64,000 bases of DNA from Catenulispora yoronensis (GTDB lineage: Bacteria; Actinomycetota; Actinomycetes; Streptomycetales; Catenulisporaceae): positions 62,001 to 126,000 of the forward strand of contig NZ_BAAAQN010000009.1 in NCBI RefSeq assembly GCF_039531695.1, in the 5' to 3' direction. Made by a program: the position numbers and the translations under genes. Below the pieces are notes generated by a model, which worked only from the letters and a program-made list of their open reading frames with translations, was not told the origin of the DNA and made no database searches. Below, one piece after another: positions 15,539 through 22,669 of the stretch. Positions within the stretch are counted from its first letter, which is position 1. Every line of letters begins with the position of its first letter.

Positions 15539-15988
15539 ATGACGGAGCCCGCCTCGGCCGCGTTCGTCCCGGCGCCCGGCGGCCCGGCGTCGATGCCCGC
15601 GTCGATGCCGACGTCGATGCCGGCGTCGGCGTCCGGTATGGCGTCCGGTATGGCGTCCGTGCCCGCCGCGCCAGGCGGCGCGGCGCAGTTCGGCGCGACG
15701 CTGGACGTGATGGCGCAGGCCGCCGTGCACGTCGGCACGGTCAACGAGGAGATCGCCGCCCTGCTCTCGACGCTGCTGGCGCAGCTGGAGCCGATCGCCG
15801 CCACCTGGAAGGGCGCGGCGTCCTCGGCGTTCCAGCAGCTGCATCAGCGGTGGAACGCCGATGCCCGCAAGCTGAACGCGGCGCTGGGCGGGATCGCGGA
15901 GTCGCTGGGCGGGACCCACCGCCGGTACTCGGCGGCCGAGGAGTCGAACACGACCGCCGTCAACCGCGTCGCCGGCTTGATCGGCTGA
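15539..15988 (+). CDS. WXG100 (Esx-like) protein with repeat-rich head
   Basis: 149 residues. The C-terminal 95 residues form the WXG100 helical hairpin, with TWKG as the W-x-G turn and a long amphipathic second helix (SSAFQQLHQRWNADARKLN). The first 50 residues are Met/Ser/Ala/Pro repeats (SMPASMPTSMPAS, SGMASGMAS), unusual for Esx proteins, which are normally about 100 residues. ATG 15539 is preferred; GAGGGG lies 12 bp upstream, and ATG 15527 is directly against it. Paired with the WXG100 gene 14 bp downstream, as EsxB/EsxA heterodimers are. No ESX/type VII ATPase gene is in the window. Confidence 0.85.
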   Translation: MTEPASAAFVPAPGGPASMPASMPTSMPASASGMASGMASVPAAPGGAAQFGATLDVMAQAAVHVGTVNEEIAALLSTLLAQLEPIAATWKGAASSAFQQLHQRWNADARKLNAALGGIAESLGGTHRRYSAAEESNTTAVNRVAGLIG

Positions 15989-16002
15989 GGGAGGGAGCCG
16001 CC

Positions 16003-16299
16003 ATGACGTACGGAGGCGAGCTGCTTGTCCACGCCGAGACGCTGTCCGCGGCGTCGCAGAACGTGGTGGCGGCGCACAACGAGCTGAACAGCAAGCTGCA
16101 CGATCTGCGGTCGCTGCTGACGCCGCTGACGCAGACCTGGAGCGGGCAGGCCGCTGCCGACTATCAGGCGCGGCAGCACCAGTGGGATCAGGCGCAGGCG
16201 GATTTGAACGAGGTGCTTCAGCAGATCGGGAAGGTGCTGGAGGTCGCTCAGCAGCAGTACGGGGATGCGGAGCGGGCGAACATCAATGTGTGGGCGTGA
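16003..16299 (+). CDS. WXG100 (EsxA/EsxB-like) protein
   Basis: 98 residues, the classic length. TWSG gives the W-x-G turn between two helices (ETLSAASQNVVAAHNELNSK ... AAADYQARQHQWDQAQADLN). The C-terminal YGDAE fits the YxxxD/E type VII secretion signal. A GAGGGAGG ribosome site precedes the ATG. Probably dimerises with the product of the upstream gene and is exported by an ESX system encoded elsewhere. Confidence 0.92.
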   Translation: MTYGGELLVHAETLSAASQNVVAAHNELNSKLHDLRSLLTPLTQTWSGQAAADYQARQHQWDQAQADLNEVLQQIGKVLEVAQQQYGDAERANINVWA

Positions 16300-16422
16300 C
16301 GGGGCCTGGAGCGAGCAGGTCTGGTGGCTCGCGGGCGACGCCTGAGTGGCGTTGAGGTTTCCCCAGGTCCGCATCACGAGATCGGCTGGACCGGGGAGCG
16401 GAACGCGTGGCACGATGGCGTT

Positions 16423-16488
16423 ATGCTCGCAAACCGCCGATTCTTTTATGGCTATGGACAACGGTCCCTAGCCATCGTCGGCAGCTGA
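16423..16488 (+). CDS. Leader peptide rich in Phe/Tyr, upstream of chorismate mutase
   Basis: A 21-codon ORF, MLANRRFFYGYGQRSLAIVGS, in which four of five consecutive codons are Phe-Phe-Tyr-(Gly)-Tyr. It lies 111 bp before the chorismate mutase gene, overlaps one arm of a hairpin, and is followed by a strong intrinsic terminator. This is the arrangement of ribosome-mediated attenuation by aromatic amino acids. No convincing ribosome site is visible, so translation may be leaderless or weak. Confidence 0.65.
   Translation: MLANRRFFYGYGQRSLAIVGS
16448..16475 (+). promoter_or_regulatory. Pause hairpin over the aromatic codons
   Basis: ATGGCTA (16448-16454) pairs with TAGCCAT (16469-16475), extended inward by GGAC/GTCC after one T-C mismatch, loop AACG. 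The left arm contains the Tyr codons, so a ribosome stalled on Phe/Tyr codons would keep it open. Released GGTCC (16463-16467) could then pair with GGACC in the left arm of the terminator. Inferred fold. Confidence 0.55.
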
Positions 16489-16502
16489 GCAGGACAAGCC
16501 AA

Positions 16503-16544
16503 CGAGCGCCTCGGACCCCTTCCGGTCCGGGGCGTTCGGTTTTT
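16503..16544 (+). terminator. Attenuator terminator before chorismate mutase
   Basis: 15-bp stem CGAGCGCCTCGGACC (16503-16517)/GGTCCGGGGCGTTCG (16524-16538) with two G-U pairs, loop CCTTCC, then GTTTTT. A textbook intrinsic terminator, rare in such GC-rich DNA, sitting 55 bp upstream of the chorismate mutase start and downstream of the Phe/Tyr leader ORF. Confidence 0.85.
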
Positions 16545-16598
16545 CCGCGAGCGCGCCGGGTGCGGCGGGGGACGGGCCCAGCCGGAGGAGCCCCAGCC

Positions 16599-17024
16599 AT
16601 GACCCCCAGTGCCACCGCCACCCCTGCCGCACAGCCTGAGCCGGTCGGGCCGGACGGCGTCGCCGTCGTGCCCGTGAGTGTGCCTCGGAGCTTGTCCGTG
16701 GAGACCGTGGAGTCCGTCGGTTCTGTCGAGTCGGTCGGTTCTGTCGAGTCCGTCGGGCAGCCGACGTCGGTCGGGCAGCCGACGCCGACCGGCGTCCTGT
16801 CCGGGCGGGCGCAGATCGACGACCTCGACTCCCGGATCCTCGCGTTGATCGCGGAGCGGGTGCAGACCGCCGCCACGATTCAGGCCGCGCGCATCGCCGA
16901 GGGCGGTCGTCGGCTGGACCTCAAGCGGGAGACGGAGATCATCGCCAGGTACCGGGAGTCGCTGGGGCGGCCCGGCGTGACGGTCGCCATGGCGGTGCTG
17001 GAACTGTGCCGGGGGAGGGTCTGA
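16599..17024 (+). CDS. Chorismate mutase (AroQ class)
   Basis: 141 residues from the ATG at 16599 with GGAGGAG 9 bp upstream. The last 75 residues are the AroQ helical domain: IDDLDSRILALIAERVQTAA (catalytic Arg in helix 1), RRLDLKRETEII, and a closing helix AMAVLELCRGRV. Converts chorismate to prephenate for Phe and Tyr synthesis. The first 65 residues are Val/Pro/Gly-rich with a tandem VESVGS repeat, likely disordered. Regulation is probably by attenuation through the upstream aromatic leader peptide and terminator, which in turn supports a biosynthetic mutase. Confidence 0.9.
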   Translation: MTPSATATPAAQPEPVGPDGVAVVPVSVPRSLSVETVESVGSVESVGSVESVGQPTSVGQPTPTGVLSGRAQIDDLDSRILALIAERVQTAATIQAARIAEGGRRLDLKRETEIIARYRESLGRPGVTVAMAVLELCRGRV

Positions 17025-17384
17025 GCGCGGGGATCGGGTAGCGCTTCCCAGGCGCTTTCCCCCAATTCGCCGAACGCCCACGAACCTGAGTGACGCCCGT
17101 AACCGCCGGGTCGCTCGGTCGTTGAACCGCACGTATCACCGGCGCGGATCGCGAGCCGGTCAGCGCGCCACCACGCTCATGCGCGCGGCCGGTGACGGCG
17201 ATGTGGGACACCGTGCCGGTGTCAGTGGTGGACCGCAGGGGACAGCGGGCCGGCCACCAGGTAAAAGCGGCGGCTGCCCCGGGGACGCCCGGGACAGCCG
17301 CCGTGACGGTTCCGCGTCCGGCGAGGCAGCGCTCCGTGCCCCCTGACGCAGATCCAGAAGCCCTACCGAATCAGCCGGCCGGGT
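17025..17384. other. Intergenic stretch between convergent genes
   Basis: 360 bp between the chorismate mutase stop and the stop of the minus-strand gene at 17385. It holds a hairpin terminator (17262-17303). No open frame with a ribosome site or third-position bias is seen. Confidence 0.5.
17262..17303 (-). terminator. Terminator of the minus-strand gene at 17385
   Basis: CGGCGGCTG (17268-17276)/CAGCCGCCG (17295-17303) with further G/C pairing inside. Reading the minus strand, the stem is followed by CGCTTTTAC, a short T-run, so it points to the gene at 17385-17819. Confidence 0.65.
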
Positions 17385-17819
17385 TCAGCTGGTGTACTTC
17401 TCCACGATCTTGCCCAGCTTCGGCAGCGCCTTCTCGATGTTCTCGGCGCCCTTCGGGCGGACCTGCTCGTACGCCTTGCGCAGCGTGGCACGGTCGGACT
17501 GCGCGGCCCGCTCGTCGGTGACACCGAGCAGCGCGTTGGCCACCTCGGGCCCGCGGGCGGCGAGGTAGTCCCCGAACGAACCGCCGCCGGCGGTGACGAA
17601 GTCCGCGTGGAACGGCTCCAGGCGGGCCACGAAGTCGTCCACCAGGGTGTCCACGGCGTCGTGGATGATGTCGGACTTGAAAGCGGTGACGACCTTGTAG
17701 GCGCCCTTCACCATCAGCCCCGAGTCCCGGACCTGCTCATCGATGAGCTGCTCGCAGTCGGTCACGACCTGCGGGCGGTTGGTCGGGTTGAGGAGGCTCT
17801 CCTGCAGAGTCTGTCCCAT
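17385..17819 (-). CDS. Small helical actinobacterial protein (DUF6918-like)
   Basis: 144 residues, no signal peptide or membrane segment. Begins MGQTLQESLLNPTNRPQVVTDCEQLIDEQV, continues SGLMVKGAYKVVTAFKSDII and VDTLVDDFVARLEPFHADF, and ends in Lys-rich helices. The pattern of a short N-terminal LL-P-NRP motif and all-helical body fits a family of about 140-residue actinobacterial proteins that I recall as DUF6918; the family name is from memory. Function unknown. The upstream region contains a perfect palindrome (17913-17925). Confidence 0.75.
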   Translation of the reverse strand: MGQTLQESLLNPTNRPQVVTDCEQLIDEQVRDSGLMVKGAYKVVTAFKSDIIHDAVDTLVDDFVARLEPFHADFVTAGGGSFGDYLAARGPEVANALLGVTDERAAQSDRATLRKAYEQVRPKGAENIEKALPKLGKIVEKYTS

Positions 17820-17912
17820 TGTGATGTGTCCTCGAACGCGGTAGAGGGACGGCCGCGACGGCCCGGGATCGATGCTCCGGAACCCGACGTGCGGCCGAGT
17901 AGTGAGCGCTTA

Positions 17913-17925
17913 GGTTACCGTAACC
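17913..17925. promoter_or_regulatory. Palindrome upstream of the 17819 start
   Basis: GGTTAC-C-GTAACC, a perfect 13-bp palindrome 94 bp upstream of the minus-strand start, in the only AT-richer part of the gap. A possible operator; the binding protein is unknown. Confidence 0.35.
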
Positions 17926-18064
17926 GGACCGACCGCCAAGAGCTGTTCCCAGAGCCCACGCTCAGATGTCTGACTTCAGGGAACACCCCACACCGAACCC
18001 CCGGAACCCACGCCCACACCCCCCGCCCCAGCACAAGCCCCACCGGTAACCCCACCCATATGGT

Positions 18065-18520
18065 GTGAGGGTGACCACCAATCAGCCCCCTGCCCCCCTC
18101 ACCCCCGAAGCAACAGCTCAGATCCTCCACGAGAACTTCGCCCCCTGGATCCTCACCCTCAACCTGAGCGTCGAGCAGACGTCCCCGACCAGCGTGACAA
18201 CCCGCCTGCCCTGGTCGCCCACACTCGCCCGAGAGGGCGGCACCCTATGCGGACAGGCACTCATGGCCGCCGCAGACACAACGACAGTACTGGCCATCAG
18301 CGCAGCCCGCGGCGGCTTCTGCCCGATGACGACAGTTCAGCAGAACACCACGTTCCAGAGACCTGTCCAGGAGACGGATGTCTTGATCACGGCCAGCATC
18401 ACCAAACTCGGCCGCACACTGGCATTCACGGACATCGTCATGACACCAGCTCCGACCACAGGCACCCCACTGGGCCCACCCGCCGCACAGGCCACCACTG
18501 TGTACGCGATCCTCGGGTGA
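18065..18520 (+). CDS. PaaI/hotdog-fold thioesterase-like protein
   Basis: 151 residues. Pattern of the PaaI group: PTSVTTRLPWSPTLAREGGTLCGQALMAAADTTTVLAISA (hotdog helix with the catalytic-site acid in AAAD) and a late strand TTVQQNTTFQRPV. Such enzymes hydrolyse acyl-CoA thioesters. GTG at 18065 or 18071 could be the start; neither has a good ribosome site, so a leaderless transcript is possible. Substrate cannot be told. Confidence 0.8.
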   Translation: MRVTTNQPPAPLTPEATAQILHENFAPWILTLNLSVEQTSPTSVTTRLPWSPTLAREGGTLCGQALMAAADTTTVLAISAARGGFCPMTTVQQNTTFQRPVQETDVLITASITKLGRTLAFTDIVMTPAPTTGTPLGPPAAQATTVYAILG

Positions 18521-18608
18521 CTCCATGCGGTACGGACCGGCGCACTGCGCGCGGGTAAACCGTGGCGCAACAGCTGCTGCGGACCTGATATCGTTTCCTA
18601 CGTCCCGA

Positions 18609-18680
18609 GCCCCCGTAGCTCAGGGGATAGAGCACCGCCCTCCGGAGGCGGGTGCGTAGGTTCGAATCCTACCGGGGGCA
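18609..18680 (+). tRNA. tRNA-Arg (anticodon CCG)
   Basis: 72 nt cloverleaf: acceptor GCCCCCG/CGGGGGC, D-arm with TAGCTCAGGGGATAGAGCA, anticodon stem CCGCC/GGCGG with loop CTCCGGA (anticodon CCG, reads CGG), T-arm GTAGGTTCGAATCCTAC, discriminator A. CCA is not encoded. Confidence 0.97.
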
Positions 18681-18702
18681 CATACGTTTAACAGGCACTC
18701 TG

Positions 18703-18731
18703 GGCCCTTCACCTGCGTGAAGGGCCTTTTT
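18703..18731 (+). terminator. Terminator after tRNA-Arg
   Basis: GGCCCTTCAC (18703-18712)/GTGAAGGGCC (18717-18726), loop CTGC, then TTTTT. A clean intrinsic terminator 22 bp past the tRNA. Confidence 0.9.
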
Positions 18732-19311
18732 CGTGTCTAGGTGTAGGGCACGGCGCAACGGCGTAGGCCAGGCTGTGCCCCGGCTGTGCCGCAATCGTGC
18801 CCCGCAATCTTGGAACATCACAGTTCGCAAGTAGACCCAGAGTTCTTCTCCCTATTGTTGAGGAACGAGCCTCCAGAGCGTCTGAAACGACGGAGACAAG
18901 CTGGTGACGGCGGGCGTCTGTGCCGGACGCTCTTTCGGGCGCCCCTAAGGCGCCGGGGAGGGAAATTCCGACAGCTAGCAGCTCTGCTGCGCGGCCTGCG
19001 GCTCCTGCGCCACGGTGACGGCGGTAGCGATGATCCCGACGATTACTGCGCCGTAGCGGACAGCGGGGATGGATGCCGGGAGGCTTGGGCTGCGGCGGGC
19101 GCCATGTCCTGGGTACCTGACCGAATGTCTGGCGTAGTGGCTGGTCAGCCACTCGTTTCGGCGGCCATTGAAGTTTTCAGAGGGTTCTCCGTCTTTAACG
19201 GTGAAGTCCCGCCAGTACGACCGGGACGGATCCTCAGCGTTCTGGGCCACTCGATGTCCCGACGTGCCCATGTATCGAAGTATTAGCTAACCCAGTCAAA
19301 GGGGGACATCG
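18732..19311. other. Atypical stretch after the tRNA, no convincing gene
   Basis: 580 bp with visibly lower G+C than the rest. Overlapping open frames on both strands exist (for example a 98-codon minus-strand frame at 18975-19271 with a hydrophobic segment near its end), but none has a ribosome site or a recognisable domain. The position directly after a tRNA suggests the left edge of an acquired segment. Confidence 0.45.
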
Positions 19312-19635
19312 ATGGCCGACCCCACCGGCGCTGCCGTGCTGGCACGTTCGATGCTGGCCCGCAGTGGCCAGTCTGGCCCGATCACCGAGCTTGTCCGGGG
19401 CCGCATAGCGGTCCGGATGGAGCAGCAGAACCGGGCGACCTTGGTCGCCGCCGAACAGGAGCGACGGGCCACGTTGGTGGCTACCGAGCGGGAAAGGCGA
19501 GCTACGCTGAGTGCCTTGATAAAGGACGGGGTCGCTGGCGCTGTGATCACCGACCGTGATCCGCACGGGCGGGTGTTGACTGTCCGGATTCCCGCCCCCG
19601 GTTGCGCGCCGCGCAGCAGCCGGGAGGAAGCCTGA
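19312..19635 (+). CDS. Small coiled-coil protein, first gene of a sigma-factor operon
   Basis: 107 residues; ATG preceded by AAAGGGGG. The middle is a charged helix built from three 11-residue repeats (RATLVAAEQER, RATLVATERER, RATLSALIKD-), preceded by RMEQQN, and followed by a short beta-like region (VAGAVITDRDPHGRVLTVRIP). The heptad-like repeats predict a coiled coil. No homologous family recognised. The stop codon overlaps the sigma factor start (TGATG), so both are made in a fixed ratio. A partner of the sigma factor is a natural guess, without direct evidence. Confidence 0.75.
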   Translation: MADPTGAAVLARSMLARSGQSGPITELVRGRIAVRMEQQNRATLVAAEQERRATLVATERERRATLSALIKDGVAGAVITDRDPHGRVLTVRIPAPGCAPRSSREEA

Positions 19636-20387
19636 TGGGGTCGCCGCAACAACTGGTCGTTGACGTCGAAGCGCTGCTTCGGATGGAAGGGGACCTTGCC
19701 GAAGTGGCGACGGGTCTGGTCGGTTACGCCTTGGACGACGCGTTGCCGTTCACCTTCGAAGTCTTCTACGACGAGACGTTCGCTGGGACGAAGGGGTACG
19801 TCGCTAGCGCGATCGATGATCCATCGGCGCGAGATGACGTGGTGCAGGAGTCGTATCTGACGGTTCTGGAGAACTGGGGCCACGTTCGCCAGCCTTCCGC
19901 GAAGGGCTATCTGAACACCACAGCTCGCCGCAAGGTGATCGACTACTACCGGGAACATCGACCCCGCTACAAGAGCCGCGGTCAGGAAGTTCAGGTCGCG
20001 CTCCAGGACGTGGACTCCGTCTCGGTGGAGGAACTGCGCGGCGGGGTGGATTCCCCGGTGGAGGAGATCGCGCAGACCGGCCACACCCGGACCGTGATCC
20101 GTACGGCGATGCATCAGCTGGCGGGGACCCATCCCACACAGCATCAGATTGTGTTCCTGCGCTACCTGCGGGAGCTGAATCTGGAGGAGATCGTGACGGA
20201 GACGGGCAAGAAGAAGAACACGGTGTCCTCGAACCTGTATATGGGTCTGCGTAATCTGCGGCCGATCGTGATGGACCTCATGGGCCGGGCGCAATTGATC
20301 CCCGGCCAGAGGCCGCCGCCGAAGCCGGACGCTGGGGTAGCTCGGGATCCCCGGCGAGGTGGGGGACGGGCCCCGACCGCACGTTGA
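19635..20387 (+). CDS. ECF-like sigma-70 family factor
   Basis: 250 residues from the ATG at 19635, with GGGAGGAAG upstream. Region 2 is visible as RDDVVQESYLTVLENWGHVRQPSAKGYLNTTARRKVIDYYR and region 4 as TQHQIVFLRYLRELNLEEIVTETGKKKNTVSSNLYMGLRNLR, joined by an acidic linker. It is longer than usual ECF factors because of a 45-residue N-terminal extension and a basic Pro-rich tail. It directs RNA polymerase to unknown promoters. No anti-sigma factor of a known class is adjacent; the operon partners are all unknown proteins. Confidence 0.85.
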   Translation: MGSPQQLVVDVEALLRMEGDLAEVATGLVGYALDDALPFTFEVFYDETFAGTKGYVASAIDDPSARDDVVQESYLTVLENWGHVRQPSAKGYLNTTARRKVIDYYREHRPRYKSRGQEVQVALQDVDSVSVEELRGGVDSPVEEIAQTGHTRTVIRTAMHQLAGTHPTQHQIVFLRYLRELNLEEIVTETGKKKNTVSSNLYMGLRNLRPIVMDLMGRAQLIPGQRPPPKPDAGVARDPRRGGGRAPTAR

Positions 20388-20389
20388 GA

Positions 20390-20430
20390 AAGGGCTGCCC
20401 CGGAGGGGCGGGGCGGCCCCCGAACAAGGA
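20390..20430 (+). terminator. GC hairpin inside the sigma-factor operon
   Basis: GGGCTGCCCCG pairs with CGGGGCGGCCC (one G-U) just after the sigma factor stop, without T-run. It may reduce read-through into the last two genes or stabilise the upstream message. Confidence 0.4.
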
Positions 20431-20438
20431 AAGTGACT

Positions 20439-20531
20439 ATGTGCGATGACTTCGCCCGAGCTTTGATCGTGTTCCACGCTCAGAATCACCGCCCCGTACG
20501 CCGGGGCGTAGGAGGGGGAGGAACTCAATGA
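20439..20531 (+). CDS. 30-residue mini-ORF coupled to the 282-aa gene
   Basis: ATG at 20439 is 4 bp after AAGGAAAG; it encodes MCDDFARALIVFHAQNHRPV followed by RRGVGGGGTQ and stops at TGA overlapping the next ATG (ATGA, 20528-20531). Strong ribosome site plus stop-start overlap argue for real translation. It may be a regulatory upstream peptide or a small functional protein. No similarity recognised. Confidence 0.5.
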   Translation: MCDDFARALIVFHAQNHRPVRRGVGGGGTQ

Positions 20532-21376
20532 GCGCAACCGATACAAGCATACTGACTCAGTTGTTGAAGTGCGAGGCCGGCGAGATCCGGCAGATCATGC
20601 GGACCGCAGATTCGCAGATGGGCCTGCAGGATCTAAAGCGTCGTGTACGCAGGCGTGCTTTCGATCAGTTGGCCGCCGCAGACTTGGTGCCCAGGCAGCT
20701 GATGGATCTGCTTGTTGCCGTCGCGGCTGGGCGGGAGATGCGGGACATGCTGGCGGTGGTGCGTGCCAGCGATGAGCGCTACCTGCTTTTGGCTATCGGC
20801 CGTGACCCGGCTGACGGATGGGCAAGCAGGCATGGAGAGCGACTTCTGCGCGCGGCGCTGAGCCAATTGGCCGAGCGAGAAGACCGAATGCCTGGACTGC
20901 TCGTTATGGACGGTTGCCTTGCTTCCGCGCCGGTCGCGCAGCAAAGGCAAGGTCGGCTGGAGATGGCGGTCGGATCTGCGCCGGCGGCGCCCTTGGACAG
21001 TTGGTTCGATCTCGTTGCCTCTCAAGGCCTTCATGCCGAAGACGTGTGTTGGGGGTTGCACCAGCAGATGAGGTGCGGCGGTGTCCAGCCGGTGCCGCTT
21101 ACGGACTGGTTCGTCGGCTCGAGTCATGACCGGACAGTTCACGTCGAATCTGGAGCGAACGATCCGGCGTCGGCATACCGAGGTATCGCTGATCGATACC
21201 GTGCCTGGTGGCAGTCCTCGCTGCATATTCAGCTCAGGGCTGCCGACGTCAAGGCGCAGGAGTGTCAGGAAGATCATGACGTCGACGATGGTGTGTATGA
21301 GGTTTACTACGGCGATTTGGATGAGGAGCTTAGGCAGTTGCTGGCCTCCTCCGACCTGCTCGGGGAAGTTGTATGA
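20528..21376 (+). CDS. Unknown 282-residue protein, last gene of the sigma-factor operon
   Basis: Cytoplasmic, no membrane segment. The start has GGAGGGGGAGG upstream and overlaps the mini-ORF stop. N-terminal third is helical and basic (EAGEIRQIMRTADSQMGLQDLKRRVRRRAF), the middle has strand-like pieces (ERYLLLAIGRDPADG, RMPGLLVMDGC), and the end is very acidic (ECQEDHDVDDGVYEVYYGDLDEELRQLLASSDLLGEVV). No known domain. Codon use is less GC-biased than in the neighbourhood, in line with transfer. A role with the sigma factor is inferred from operon structure only. Confidence 0.75.
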   Translation: MSATDTSILTQLLKCEAGEIRQIMRTADSQMGLQDLKRRVRRRAFDQLAAADLVPRQLMDLLVAVAAGREMRDMLAVVRASDERYLLLAIGRDPADGWASRHGERLLRAALSQLAEREDRMPGLLVMDGCLASAPVAQQRQGRLEMAVGSAPAAPLDSWFDLVASQGLHAEDVCWGLHQQMRCGGVQPVPLTDWFVGSSHDRTVHVESGANDPASAYRGIADRYRAWWQSSLHIQLRAADVKAQECQEDHDVDDGVYEVYYGDLDEELRQLLASSDLLGEVV

Positions 21377-22669
21377 CATCCGGCGGCGCTTCCCTTGTAC
21401 TTTTGCTCCTCTGTACGGTCCGCGGGTCCTTCAAGTCGGTGTCGGGCTGACCTGTGCGTTATCGAAGGCAACGCACCTTGCGGGCCACTTCGCGAGCGGT
21501 TGGGCAATAGCCTGAATACTTGTCTTCTGGCGTAGCGGGTGGTCTCGCCGCTGTAGCAAGTCAGCACATTTGAGGCCTGGCCGTCGGCGGCGTCGTCGAA
21601 TGGAGATCAATCAGGATCTCGCCTACACAAATGCAACGTCGGTTGGGTGCGGCACTTGGCGGGCCGCATCCAACCGGCGTGATGTTTCGGCGCGACGATG
21701 GCGACCTCCACGGCGACGTCCGTTTTTGCCCGTGCTTCCGCTGCGATCGAGGAATGCGCCATGTACCCGGCCTCCAGAGTCTCATCTTCTGGCGGATACG
21801 ACTCAGCCGGAACTATCCGTATCGCGTCCATTATCCGGCTGGGCTAAGTGCTCCATTCGCGACCACACTCGTGTTTGGTGTCTGTGCAGCAGGTGCCTGC
21901 ACGAAGCGCTGACCAAGGGCGCCGGCGTCCTACACCTCACGACGCTGTTCGGCCTGCACCCCACCACCGCCGTGCGTTACGCCATCAGTGCGCGCCCCAT
22001 CCTCGGCCGTCCACGTCGTGCGCGGTTGCCACAGTGCCAATTGATCAAGTCGCGAGCAGGGTCCGATCCTTGCGGATATCGGCGTAGCCTGGCGCGATCG
22101 AGAGTGGAGTTCTTCGCTGGCAGTCGCAGGCCGTTGATCGGCCACAGGTCGGTTCCGACGTTGGGCGCAATGCCGGCCTTGGAGCCGGGGCGCGGTGGTG
22201 TCCAGGGCAGCTGATGATTCAGGCTCAGTCGCTGCTGGCGCTTCCTGGTCTCGTTCATCAACTCAAGCAGATCGAGTATTTTCTTCCTCGCGTCGCGCTC
22301 TGCCGTACAGAACGGGTTGCTTATATACGCCTCGTTGTTCGACAACAACGGGAACAGCATGGTGGCCACCGATACGCGGCGATGGAAACGCCGGCGCGCT
22401 AAGAGGCGAGCCTCCTCATCCCAGCACCCACTAGCAATTCGCTGCGCATCTCGTGGCATCGAAGCTGCGCACGACAGCCCATCAACAGCCCATCAGCGGA
22501 CGGCCGAGTACGAGCGAAGGGGCTGAAGCACGGCTGCGACGGTGCTGACTTTCCCAACGTGTCGCTGGCGTCAGGACCCGGCGGTCTCGGCGATCAGAAG
22601 TCGTGGGCGACGGTTCCCACGACCGACCCGCAGATGATCGTTGACTCCCATACGCAGCGGCCTCGCCAA
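21377..22669. other. Decayed 1.3-kb region
   Basis: No intact gene. Many overlapping short frames on both strands without ribosome sites, at lower G+C than the surroundings. One stretch (about 21864-22031) reads like a fragment of an integrase-type protein. A minus-strand frame 21977-22459 has a natural-looking core (NPFCTAERDARKKILDLLEL) but no recognisable family. Taken together it looks like remains of an integrated element next to tRNA-Arg. Confidence 0.5.
21864..22031 (+). pseudogene. Fragment resembling the C-terminus of actinobacterial integrase-type proteins
   Basis: In one frame the DNA reads CLCSRCLHEALTKGAGVLHL followed by TTLFGLHPTTAVRYA and SARPILGR. A 'leucine-rich helix, LFG(L/I)xxxTAxRYA, SAR' ending is common at the end of site-specific integrase or recombinase-like proteins in actinobacteria, as I recall. 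The upstream part is not readable as a continuous domain and no start is present, so it is called a remnant. Assignment is tentative. Confidence 0.35.

Noticed and set aside
18975..19271. 98-codon minus-strand ORF with a hydrophobic stretch after tRNA-Arg
   Set aside because: Peptide looks fairly natural, but no ribosome site, no recognisable family and overlap with other equally plausible frames; kept only as a note in the regional entry.
21977..22459. 160-codon minus-strand ORF in the decayed region
   Set aside because: Some natural-looking segments, but it overlaps the integrase-like fragment on the other strand and has no clear start; not called as a gene.
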